From: Ruminococcaceae bacterium UBA6855 | Lineage (GTDB): Bacteria > Bacillota > Clostridia > Oscillospirales > Acutalibacteraceae | DNA: 30,780 nt | Assembly: GCA_002451755.1 (NCBI GenBank) | Contig: DKDF01000005.1 | Span: forward strand, 1-30,780 | Direction: 5' to 3' | Shown: positions 17,313 through 25,500 of the stretch, piece after piece | Layout of the letters: the number at the start of each line of letters is the position of its first letter | How positions within the stretch are numbered: position 1 is the stretch's first letter | The notes under the pieces: generated by a model | The model's database searches: none | Told to the model about the DNA's origin: nothing | The model's input: only the letters and a program-made list of their open reading frames with translations | Made by a program: the position numbers and the translations under genes

Positions 17313-18278
17313 ATGTTTGACGGAATAAAGTTCATACACACGGAAACTCAACGTCCGATAGTTTCCCGTTCCATCTCTCCCGAGGCCTACAAGAGCGACA
17401 AATACGATTCCGAGAATCTCGCCAATTCCGAATTTTATATTTACGGCGGCGTTGACGCCTTCCGCAGACCCGAGATTACCGACTACGCAAAGCAAAAGCT
17501 CTACTATATGCAGGCATTCGACATTTTTAGCTACGGCAAAGGCTCTTTTACCCGGCGCAAAAATTTCTCGTCATATCTTATCATCTACACCTATTCGGGG
17601 AAAGGAAAACTCTGCTACGGCGATAAAGAATACATTCTTTGCGCGGAGGACGGCGCGTTTATTGACTGCCGCAAGCTGCATTACTACGAGGCGGTTGATG
17701 ATTGGAAGGTGGCAATATTTCATTTCACAGGTTCGGAGTCCGACTATATGTGCAGCGAATTTGAAAAGAACGGTTCTGCGGTATTTCACGAATCAGTAAG
17801 CGGGCGATTTCACAGATATATTGAACACTTGCTTTCCGTATACGATTCACCGAGCCTCTACAGAGACCTCAGAGCATCTCACTGCATTGAAAGCTTGCTG
17901 ATATATCTGCTCATTCTCAACTCTGACATCTCTATTTCCAAAAACGATATACCGGGCAGCGTGCAAACCGCCATGAGATATATGGAGGACAACTTCGAAA
18001 AAGAAATACCTCTTGATGACCTGTCGGCGCTCACCAATGTCAACAAATTTCATCTCTCAAAGGAATTCAAAAAATACACAGGATTTTCTCCGCATGAATA
18101 TCTGATACATCTGCGCATAAATCACGCAAAAATTTTGCTCAAAACAACGGAGCTTCCCGCAGTAAAGATTGCTCATCTGGTCGGGATACACGATGTCAAC
18201 AACTTCTACTATCTCTTTAATAAAAAAGTCGGAATGACGCCGATAAAATACCGTCATTCCGGAGAAGTAATATTATAA
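17313..18278 (+). CDS. AraC/XylS-family transcriptional regulator
   Basis: A 321-residue cytoplasmic transcription factor. The N-terminal half (about 50-190) has the cupin-like sensor pattern of AraC proteins (SYLIIYTYSGKGKLCYGDKEYIL). The C-terminal 95 residues form the double helix-turn-helix domain: SALTNVNKFHLSKEFKKYTG, then KIAHLVGIHDVNNFYYLFNK and GMTPIKYR. It is divergent from the GH3-rha operon across a 140-bp region holding the shared motif described at 17240, and is most likely that operon's activator. The effector is presumably L-rhamnose or a rhamnoside; this is inference, since its sequence does not identify it as RhaS or RhaR. AGAGGTGAT precedes the ATG. Confidence 0.88.
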   Translation: MFDGIKFIHTETQRPIVSRSISPEAYKSDKYDSENLANSEFYIYGGVDAFRRPEITDYAKQKLYYMQAFDIFSYGKGSFTRRKNFSSYLIIYTYSGKGKLCYGDKEYILCAEDGAFIDCRKLHYYEAVDDWKVAIFHFTGSESDYMCSEFEKNGSAVFHESVSGRFHRYIEHLLSVYDSPSLYRDLRASHCIESLLIYLLILNSDISISKNDIPGSVQTAMRYMEDNFEKEIPLDDLSALTNVNKFHLSKEFKKYTGFSPHEYLIHLRINHAKILLKTTELPAVKIAHLVGIHDVNNFYYLFNKKVGMTPIKYRHSGEVIL

Positions 18279-18302
18279 TATAATGCAAAAAATAATGCAA
18301 AA

Positions 18303-18335
18303 ACCGCCCGAGTCTTGTACCAAGGGCGGTAATTT
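18303..18335. terminator. Bidirectional terminator between convergent genes
   Basis: ACCGCCC (18303-18309) pairs with GGGCGGT (18324-18330). It is followed by AATTTTT on the plus strand and by a T run on the minus strand. It lies between the regulator stop and the stop of the convergent esterase and can serve both. Confidence 0.75.
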
Positions 18336-19316
18336 TTATCTGCTTACTTTGCCGAGCTCCTCATCTATTTTTTTCACCGTGTTTTCGTCAATATGTATCA
18401 GTGCATAGAGATCACGCAGCGAAACTGTATCCATAAATCCGCCTACTTTCCCTTTTGCCGCAAGATATATTCCATATTGAACCGGGAATTTAAACTTCAA
18501 GACCTTTGAAGCATCTTTGTTTTCAAAAATAGCTTTGCAGGAATTACGGATTGAAAACACTGCGGAGTGCAGGTCGTTATACTGTGCACACTCTCTTATC
18601 GAAACATATCTTCCGCTCTCAAGCTCATCAAGCCATTGCATACAGTCATCGACCCAATCGTTGACACGCGGACAAAACTCACGCCCGACCGCTCCCGCAC
18701 TTTCGCCGACGGAAAACCCGTGCTGCGCAAATCCGTATATATGCGCTTCGTAGTCAATATAATGCTCCTGAAACTTTTCAAAAAGATCTGTTGTATTGAA
18801 AACAGGCACTATCCAGTCATTTCTGCCGGTTGCAATAAAGCACGGACGAGTATCATCATTGACCAGGGAAGATGCGTCGGGTGCATCGGGTGCGCAGAAA
18901 GCGAGGGTTTTATCTGATATCAGTGCATAGCAAAGCACTGCCGCAAACGGCTTGTATTTTGCTGCGGATGCCGCACAAGCAACAACATGACCTCCGGCAG
19001 AAAATCCGGCAGCCACAATGTGTTCCGTATCAACATGAAGGTCGTCCGCATTATCTTTCATATAACGCATTGCCGAGTCAAAATCCTCGAGCGGATATGG
19101 CCATTTGTAATTCTTGCCGACGGAATAGCGAAGAACGAAAGCGTTATATCCGAGCTCGTTGAATTTTTTTACTACCGGGTCGCCCTCTTTGGGGTCGCAT
19201 GATCTGTATGCGCCGCCGGGAACAACGAGAAAAGTCCGCTTTTTTTCGTCCGTAACGATATGCGGTATCAGCTCTACCCCGCGCTTTTTGTCAAGAATTA
19301 TATTTCCTTCTGCCAT
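18336..19316 (-). CDS. Alpha/beta-hydrolase esterase with C-terminal extension
   Basis: A 326-residue hydrolase without signal peptide. The fold spans about residues 1-235, with oxyanion segment VVPGGAYRS (31-39), nucleophile S106 in GFSAGG, acid D167 in TGRNDWIVP and base H199 in AQHGFSVG. It resembles sugar acetyl esterases of the BD-FAE/xylan esterase type. A C-terminal extension of about 90 residues (SIRECAQYNDLHSAV to the end) is not part of the catalytic fold and has no family I recognise. A GGAGG site precedes the ATG. It has its own promoter at 19346-19374 with the shared 29-bp motif immediately upstream, so it is probably co-regulated with the rha operon despite being outside it. Confidence 0.83.
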   Translation of the reverse strand: MAEGNIILDKKRGVELIPHIVTDEKKRTFLVVPGGAYRSCDPKEGDPVVKKFNELGYNAFVLRYSVGKNYKWPYPLEDFDSAMRYMKDNADDLHVDTEHIVAAGFSAGGHVVACAASAAKYKPFAAVLCYALISDKTLAFCAPDAPDASSLVNDDTRPCFIATGRNDWIVPVFNTTDLFEKFQEHYIDYEAHIYGFAQHGFSVGESAGAVGREFCPRVNDWVDDCMQWLDELESGRYVSIRECAQYNDLHSAVFSIRNSCKAIFENKDASKVLKFKFPVQYGIYLAAKGKVGGFMDTVSLRDLYALIHIDENTVKKIDEELGKVSR

Positions 19317-19345
19317 AACTAACCTCCGGCGAATAATCTAATTTG

Positions 19346-19374
19346 ATTATATATGCCCATAAGCCAAAATTCAA
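19346..19374 (-). promoter_or_regulatory. Promoter of the separate esterase gene
   Basis: On the minus strand, TTGAAT (19374-19369) and TATAAT (19351-19346) are separated by 17 bp and lie about 30 bp upstream of the esterase ATG. The putative operator at 19379-19407 abuts the -35 box on its upstream side, the usual place for an AraC-type activator. Confidence 0.6.
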
Positions 19375-19378
19375 CATA

Positions 19379-19407
19379 ACAACTTGCGGTAATATCATAA
19401 AATATTG
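19379..19407. promoter_or_regulatory. Second copy of the putative AraC-type operator
   Basis: It matches the motif at 17240-17268 at 23 of 29 positions, including an uninterrupted ATCATAAAAT core. It ends five bases from the -35 box of the esterase promoter. Between the two sites lie the regulator gene and the esterase gene, so the site is not part of a longer duplicated block. Confidence 0.55.
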
Positions 19408-19523
19408 TTAAATGCCGAGCGCAGTTCCTGCATTATTTATAAAAATACACGAGTTGCATTCTTCGACTTAAATAGATGCTTTTATAAGGCATTTCTTTTA
19501 AACGCCAAGTATTCGCTTTTGAT

Positions 19524-20345
19524 TCAGTTGCATTCCGCCGATTTTTTATAATCTTCCAATACGCTTTTGGGCACGGCACAGTCAAAATAATCCGGTGACT
19601 CTTCACTTGCGTGCACAAGATTTATCATCTCCGGGAAACCTGGAAACTGCCACTGCTTTTTCGCACCGGAAAGTTCGTTTTCAATCAAAGCTATCATATG
19701 AGAGATATACCTTTTCCCCAGATCCGCTCTGTCATGAGCCGATTGAATATGGTTAATCTGAAATGACTCCAGGCTTCGAAGATGTTCCAAGAACTCTGAC
19801 AGCGGCGGTGCCCCCGTGAGACCGTATAACAGACGGCGCGCCACAGTGTCTCCGGAAAAAAGGGTTCCGGTGAGACTGTCCAGCAAAAGAATGCTGCCAG
19901 AAGTGTGACCCGGAATATGAAAAACACGGAGGGTTCTATTGCTCAAATCAAGATCGTCACCTTCATCCAAATAGGAAATCCGCGGCATTTTTTCAGGCAG
20001 ACTTATTCCCGAAAATGCACAAAGGGGAAAGTCACTGTCTTCTTGATTAAACATAACCTCATCAAATTCGCTCATTTGATAGATATGATCAGGGTGACAA
20101 TGAGTAATCACTGTTTGCAGCGGTTTTTGAGCCAACTCTTCGGCATAGAGGCGTATGCCTGGTACATCTACGGTGAGGTCAATGAGTACGGCTTTCTTTT
20201 CTCCGACAACTAAATATGAGTTTGCCGTAGGCTTGCCCATTGCCATATCGGTGCCGAATTCCGTAGAGGATATAAGGTAGATACCGTTTCCGAGTTCAAT
20301 GTGAAAAATCTCTTTTTTCATAAGATTACTGTACCTTTCAGTCAT
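19524..20345 (-). CDS. Metallo-beta-lactamase-fold hydrolase
   Basis: A 273-residue cytoplasmic MBL-fold protein. The zinc motif is THCHPDH (81-87), followed by the later ligands in HIPGHTSGS and LFSGDTVAR, and a C-terminal HIQSAHDRAD segment. These are the features of the general glyoxalase-II/lactonase-like group; no specific substrate can be assigned. I choose the ATG at 20345 because AAGGAAAG lies seven bases upstream. The next ATG, at 20321, has a poorly placed site. The gene is on the minus strand with its own promoter, and has no obvious link to the rhamnose genes. A spillover role in lactone or thioester hydrolysis is possible but unsupported. Confidence 0.82.
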   Translation of the reverse strand: MTERYSNLMKKEIFHIELGNGIYLISSTEFGTDMAMGKPTANSYLVVGEKKAVLIDLTVDVPGIRLYAEELAQKPLQTVITHCHPDHIYQMSEFDEVMFNQEDSDFPLCAFSGISLPEKMPRISYLDEGDDLDLSNRTLRVFHIPGHTSGSILLLDSLTGTLFSGDTVARRLLYGLTGAPPLSEFLEHLRSLESFQINHIQSAHDRADLGKRYISHMIALIENELSGAKKQWQFPGFPEMINLVHASEESPDYFDCAVPKSVLEDYKKSAECN

Positions 20346-20392
20346 TCTGTGCTTTCCTTGGCCACACATTCAGCCTGTAAAATATAGTATTG

Positions 20393-20420
20393 ATTATAAC
20401 ACAAAAATCAAGTTTTTCAA
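20393..20420 (-). promoter_or_regulatory. Promoter of the MBL-fold gene
   Basis: On the minus strand, TTGAAA (20420-20415) and TATAAT (20398-20393) are separated by 16 bp. They lie about 48 bp upstream of the chosen ATG at 20345. Confidence 0.6.
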
Positions 20421-20544
20421 TCTGGTATATCAAAACAGATAATAAGGCTAAAGGTTGTAACAAACAACTGCTTTTGGAAATACATAATTTCTGTCGGGTC
20501 TTAGGGTATCCCCAACGATGACTTTTTACGGAGTTCGGCAGAAC

Positions 20545-20639
20545 GGAGTAAAAAGGCACTGCTCGCTAAGATGACGCAGGCATAGGGAACAGCCATGCTG
20601 TTTAGCTCCAACAGGAGTAAAAACAGTCTGCTCGTTCAG
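20545..20639 (+). repeat. Imperfect direct repeat in mobile-element debris
   Basis: GGAGTAAAAAGGCACTGCTC at 20545 and GGAGTAAAAACAGTCTGCTC at 20614 begin two similar 26-bp units. They lie 69 bp apart in the gene-free stretch downstream of the broken tnpV. The rest of the 20421-20680 interval holds no credible gene. The repeats probably belong to the transposon backbone, but no specific function can be read. Confidence 0.45.
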
Positions 20640-20680
20640 AAACTACAGTTTCTTCCTAAGCGCAGAAAATACAGTGCCAA

Positions 20681-21048
20681 TTAAATGAAAATCACTTCCG
20701 CATTGACGATTTCGGCGGCTCGATTACGGATATTATTGCTCCGTCTGACCCATTCCATTGGGCGGTTACTTTGAGGTTTTCAGTAACATTTTCTTCTTCA
20801 GACAGTCGCATTACAATGTCATTGAACAGTATTTGCGCCTGTAATTCAATCTCTGCAAGGTAGCCGTTCAGCGTTCCAGCGGTGAGCAAATTGTAATAGC
20901 GCACACGGTGATGCTCTTTAAGGTACCGCCGATGTCGCTGTCCCCATACGCCGATCAGCACCTCGTCCTGTTCTTCAATCTTAAGATTGGGCAAGAAATA
21001 GTCGCCCTCCTGCCGGTATGTGCATCCCATTTTTTCAAATTCCGTCAT
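20681..21048 (-). pseudogene. tnpV: TnpV-family transposon protein, frameshifted
   Basis: TnpV proteins accompany large serine recombinases in Tn4451-like and related conjugative transposons. The sequence starts MTEFEKMGCTYRQEGDYFLP with AGGAGGTAACGACA upstream and continues through WGQRHRRYLKEHHRVRYYNLL, which is typical. Near 20765 the frame slips. The original frame runs to a TGA at 20692 with an unrelated tail. The neighbouring frame gives the family ending SNNIRNRAAEIVNAEV and stops at 20681. A one-base deletion near the CCCAATGG at about 20755 explains this. The 118-residue frame might still be translated but lacks the conserved C-terminus. Confidence 0.8.
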
Positions 21049-21063
21049 TGTCGTTACCTCCTG

Positions 21064-21243
21064 CTATACCGTATAAATAACCTTGAATTTTTTGACCTTG
21101 GCATTTACGAATTTGAGCAGCAACTCATCAACTGCGTCGGTAAACCGTCCCGCTGCAATAAGCCTGCTTCGCAGGTTATTCAGGCTCTCGATGATAAGCC
21201 GCCGTTCTGCCGTATCAAGCGCAAGATAATAGTTTTGCTTCAT
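21064..21243 (-). CDS. Small conserved transposon protein upstream of tnpV
   Basis: A 59-residue protein starting MKQNYYLALDTAERRLIIES and ending in a basic KVKKFKVIYTV. Small proteins of this kind commonly precede tnpV in Firmicutes conjugative transposons; the function is unknown. The ATG at 21243 is chosen because a strong AAAGGAGG lies eight bases upstream. A longer frame to 21315 has no such site. The stop is directly followed by the tnpV ribosome site, so the two were one transcription unit. The gene looks intact, but its neighbours are decayed. Confidence 0.7.
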   Translation of the reverse strand: MKQNYYLALDTAERRLIIESLNNLRSRLIAAGRFTDAVDELLLKFVNAKVKKFKVIYTV

Positions 21244-21384
21244 CTGCCGTTCCTCCTTTAATATTCTGCAATCATTATATCGAAGGGGGTTGCCCAAATC
21301 GAATGTGTGGATCAATAAGTGAATATGTGTGTCGGCTTCGGTTTTGCTGTTTTACGAAATCCCTTATGAACATCCGCACCATAT

Positions 21385-21428
21385 CGAGTGTTCATAACAG
21401 ATTTGAGTTATGGACACTCGATTTTTTT
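21385..21428 (+). terminator. Terminator resembling the tRNA-Pro terminator
   Basis: A 14-pair hairpin (CGAGTGTTCATAAC against GTTATGGACACTCG) spans 21385-21420 and is followed by seven T residues. With the flanking ACCATAT it is about 84 percent identical to 147-197, including compensating changes in the stem. The bases before it, CATCCGCACCA, look like a tRNA acceptor end, but no T arm is found upstream. It marks the right edge of the mobile-element debris. Confidence 0.75.
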
Positions 21429-21540
21429 GTTTTCTGCACAGCCGAATATTGCTGTGGGCTATATGCGGTACATGGAGTTCGCTATCATCTATATATCGCT
21501 AAGTGGCTTTTGCCGGCCGGATATTTTGGGGGATGAGAGG

Positions 21541-22488
21541 ATGCTTACACTGAGAGAAGAAATTTTAAATCTTTTGGAATCGCCGGAGCTTCTGGAGTAT
21601 CTGCTGTCAAATCCGGAAAAGCTTTGTGGATTTGACTATGCGAATATTATTGCCGGCGCGCCTATAGGGCTTTTTGAGAAGCGGGTGCTGCTTGGAAAGC
21701 TGAAAAACAGTGCGGAGCTGTGCAGAGAGCCGGACAAAGTTGCCGATTATATTGCCGCTCTGGATTCCGCAACAGCGGCCCTTGAGAACAGCGGCAATGA
21801 AACCGTGCTGTCCGTTGTGCTGCGCAGGTGCGGCGTTGACAGCTTTGTTGACGGCGCTTATTATGCGGCATCTGCGGAGTCTGCGCGCAGGGCAATCCGC
21901 GAATATGTTTCGGAGTGCAGTGACTGCGATTGGGGTCATATGTACTGGGAGATGAAGCTGTATCTGCGGTCGGATGCATCGGAGAGCGGCGGGTTTATGC
22001 GGACGGGGTATACTTATATCGCCGAGCCGAATGGGGAGATTCAGTATTTTCTGCACAATTACGGTCGCGGAAATAAATATTATACTCGGGAGGAGGAGGC
22101 GTTCGGAGAGAGAGCGGCGGATCTGAATCTGCCGGTGCCGTATCGCCCGGGAGATATTTTGAAAATCGACTGTTCGCCGTATACGGACGGCGTGCATTAT
22201 TGCATATTGACCGAGGTAGGCGATGACTGCTGCGACGTTCGGTGCATGTATCCGGTTTTTGACGGTCGCATTGGTCAGGGCGCGTTGAAGCACGGCGATT
22301 ATATTTCCGAGAATGCCTGCGGTATAAAGCAGTATCTCTCACCGCTGTATCGGGCAAGGATATGCGTTGAAGAGCTCCCCGAAAGCTGCCGCTTTATGAA
22401 ATCTCTTCGCGTGAAGCTCCGCAGCAATCCCGACTTCGGAAAAGCTATATCTCAGGTCGGTTCATATCTGAGGTTCCGGCAGCCGTGA
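21541..22488 (+). CDS. Conserved-looking hypothetical protein
   Basis: A 315-residue soluble protein that I do not recognise. It starts MLTLREEILNLLESPELLEYL, with GATGAGAGG just upstream. An earlier ATG at 21388 lies inside the terminator hairpin and is rejected. The N-terminal 110 residues are alpha-helical with leucine-rich stretches. The middle has WGHMYWEMKLYLRSD and GYTYIAEPNGEIQYF. A segment RPGDILKIDCSPYTDGVHYCIL, with two CC or C pairs nearby, suggests a small beta-rich domain. No signal peptide or membrane segment is seen. It reads in the same direction as the nuclease-helicase gene 111 bp downstream with no clear terminator between, so the two may be functionally linked. Confidence 0.75.
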   Translation: MLTLREEILNLLESPELLEYLLSNPEKLCGFDYANIIAGAPIGLFEKRVLLGKLKNSAELCREPDKVADYIAALDSATAALENSGNETVLSVVLRRCGVDSFVDGAYYAASAESARRAIREYVSECSDCDWGHMYWEMKLYLRSDASESGGFMRTGYTYIAEPNGEIQYFLHNYGRGNKYYTREEEAFGERAADLNLPVPYRPGDILKIDCSPYTDGVHYCILTEVGDDCCDVRCMYPVFDGRIGQGALKHGDYISENACGIKQYLSPLYRARICVEELPESCRFMKSLRVKLRSNPDFGKAISQVGSYLRFRQP

Positions 22489-22524
22489 AAATTTAATGCG
22501 GTTTCGCGCTTGCGTTATTTCTTC

Positions 22525-22548
22525 GTGACATCTGATATCCGATGTGAC
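22525..22548. promoter_or_regulatory. Near-palindromic candidate operator upstream of the helicase gene
   Basis: A 24-bp near-palindrome centred on GATATC has arms GTGACATC and GATGTGAC, with 20 of 24 positions symmetric. A further GGGACATC follows at 22555. It lies about 50-75 bp before the helicase ATG, where a repressor site would be expected. No convincing promoter boxes with normal spacing were found. Confidence 0.35.
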
Positions 22549-22599
22549 AAAAATGGGACATCCTCCGTGCTATGATGAGCCTCGGGAGGCGACAAAAAA

Positions 22600-25500
22600 A
22601 TGGACGATAAAGCAATCCGCGGCATTTTGATAGAGTGGCTGCAGGCGAACTATCCGGAAGGGCGTATTTATCAGGAGAAAAGTATCGGTGAATCGGTCTG
22701 TGATGTGATGCTGGTCAGCGATTGCCTGACCGGATTTGAAATCAAGAGCGACCGCGACAGCTACCGCAGGCTGCCGCGCCAGGTGGAGTATTATCAGCAG
22801 TATTTCGACTATAATTATCTCGTGGTGGGCGAGAGGCACGGCGCCTCCGCGGGCGCGAAAATTCCCGAAAACTGGGGGATTATTGTTGTCTGCGAGGACG
22901 GGATAAATATCAAACGCAAGCCGAAACACGGCTCACCCAAGCTTGAAAAACAGCTTCGCATACTGTGGAAGGCCGAGCTTAACAATATACTCAGCAGATT
23001 GAATGTGCCCCTGATGACTTACAAGAGCAAGGACTATATAGTGCGCTATCTTGCCGAAACGCAGGAGAGCAAAGAGCTTCAGGAGAAAATTCATGAGGGC
23101 GTGGTATATGAGCTGCTCCACAGAGATTATGACACTTTGGGTATAGGCGACCCTACGGTAAGCGGCGAAGCAAAAGATAGCAGCATCTACTGCGAAATGC
23201 CGGTGTCGGAGATGATAGACACTCTCTCGGAGCAGGATCTGCAGCAGTTTACCCTCGACCATTGGATTGAGCTCTATGCAAAGGCAAGAAAGCTGAAAGA
23301 GGCAAAGGTCTACAAATATAAAAAACCGGGGAGAGAAAGAGTAAGCTCGGTTGAACATACTATTAAATATAAAGATATAGAAGCGACTCCCGGAGTTCCG
23401 TGGATGGACAGGAGAATAATCAACGAATTTATTTTTTATCTGATAAATGGGCATGAGATCTGGGAGTCCAAAGGAAGGCAGAATTACAATCTTGTCAACT
23501 ATGAGCCGAATACAGGCTATTGGTTCATTCCCGACAAGGGGTATTACAGCGGCCTCTCGAGGATTGATTTTGAATACGGGATACCGCAGTACAATGCGCT
23601 GTATATCTTTGAGTTGATGCTCAACATGCGCGAGATTCGCCGCGATACAAAGAAAGAGACGGTTCTGATTCTCGAAAAGCGGGACAAGATTCTCGATTTG
23701 TTCAGAAAATGGCTTTGGGAAGACGAGGACAGGCGCTGGGATGTTGAGGAGAGCTACAACAAAATATTCGGCGGACTCGGCGTAAAGAACTATGACGGCG
23801 CCAATCTGTCGTTTCCGCAGATGAGCGAAGAAATCAAACTCTACCCGTATCAAAAGGACGCCGTTCAGAGAATAATCAACGAGAAAAACACGCTGCTCGC
23901 ATTCGATGTCGGTGCGGGAAAGACATATATCATGATTGCCGCGGCGATGAAGATGCGGCAGATGGGGCTGTCCAGAAAGAATATGTTCGTCGTGCCGAAC
24001 AACATTGTCGGGCAGTGGGAGCTGATTTTTCAGACAATGTATCCCAAGGCGAAGCTGCTGTCCGTGAATCCCGGCACATTTCAGCCGGATGTGCGCCAAA
24101 AGGTCTTAAATCAAATTGTAAACGGGGACTATGACGGAATCATCATAGCGTACAGCTGCTTTGAAATGATACCGCTTTCGTCCGAATGCGTCCTGACTCA
24201 GATGGAGGAGGATCTGTCAAAGCTCGAGGATATGATGGCGCTCCTGCGCCAGGCCGTTGGGTTGGGAAAGGAGCTGAACAGGGTTGAGGAGGGAATGCGC
24301 AAAACCGCGCATCAGCTTATCATGTCGATGCAGAGTACAAGAACCGAGGTCACATTCGACAAATTGGAGATAAACACCCTCTTTGTCGATGAAGCTCATA
24401 ATTTCAAGAACATTCCGATCGACTCAAGGCAGAAAAATATAGCGGGAATAAATCTCAGGGGCTCGCAGAAGTGCCTGCATATGCAGCGAAAAGTGCGCTG
24501 CGTTCAGGAGCAGAACAACGGGGGCGGCGTAGTTTTTGCAACCGGCACGCCTCTGTGCAACTCCATCTCCGATGCCTATGCCATGCAGATGTATCTTCAG
24601 CCGGATGTCATGAGAAGAGCCCATCTGGATGTGTTCGACAATTGGGTCAAGTCATTCGCCCAGCCTGAATATGTATGCGAAATCGATGTGGATACTTCGA
24701 ATTTCAGGATAGTCAAGCGTTTTGCGCGTTTCTTCAATCTCCCGGAGCTTTCCAGGCTGTTTGCAAATATCGCGTGCTTTTATGCCGTGAACGGCAGCGG
24801 AGATCTGCCGGAATTCAACGGCTATGACGATATTTTACTTGAGAAAAGCCCGCAGCTTCAGGAATATATGAATAAGCTCTGTGAGCGCACGGAAGAAATA
24901 CGAGAGAAGAAGATAGACAAGGGCTATGACAACATGCTGAAGGTCAGCACGGACGGGAGAAAGGCAGCGCTTGACTTGCGTCTGGTCGGCTGTGATGAAC
25001 TGCCGGAGAGCCGCTACAGAAAGACGGATGTATGTGCCGAGCAGGTGATGAAAATATATGAGGAATATCCCGGCTGCGCGCAGATAATTTTCTGCGATTA
25101 CTCAACGCCGAAAACCGGACAGTTCAATGTCTACGCCGAAATGAAGAGTCTTCTTGTGGAAAGAGGCATGCCGCAGGAGGAGATAGCTTTCGTCCACAGC
25201 TACACATCGGAGGCGACGAGAGTCGCGTTCTATGAAAAGGTCAACCGCGGAATCGTCCGCGTGCTTATCGGCTCGACATTCAAGCTTGGCATAGGCGCAA
25301 ATGTGCAGACAAAATTGAAGGCGGTGCATCATCTGGATGCCCCGTGGCGTCCTGCGGATATGGTTCAGCGCGAGGGCAGAATCATGCGCAAAGGAAATCT
25401 GAACGAAGAGATACGGATTTTTCGCTATATCACAAAGGGCAGCTTCGATTCATATTCGTGGCAGATTCTGGAGACAAAACAGAGATTCATCTCGCAGTTT

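Noticed and set aside
18336..18370. Read-through gene after the AraC regulator
   Set aside because: The intergenic hairpin at 18303-18330 with T runs on both sides ends both convergent units.
21340..21381. Possible second tRNA before the right-hand terminator, because CATCCGCACCA looks like an acceptor end
   Set aside because: No T arm, anticodon arm or pairing acceptor strand can be formed from the bases upstream; at most it is an end fragment.
21388..21540. Upstream extension of the 315-residue hypothetical protein
   Set aside because: The extended start lies within the terminator hairpin and has no ribosome site; the ATG at 21541 has GAGAGG just before it.
22933..24099. Minus-strand 388-codon open frame inside the helicase gene
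   Set aside because: It is the shadow of a strongly supported helicase reading frame and has no ribosome site or family pattern.
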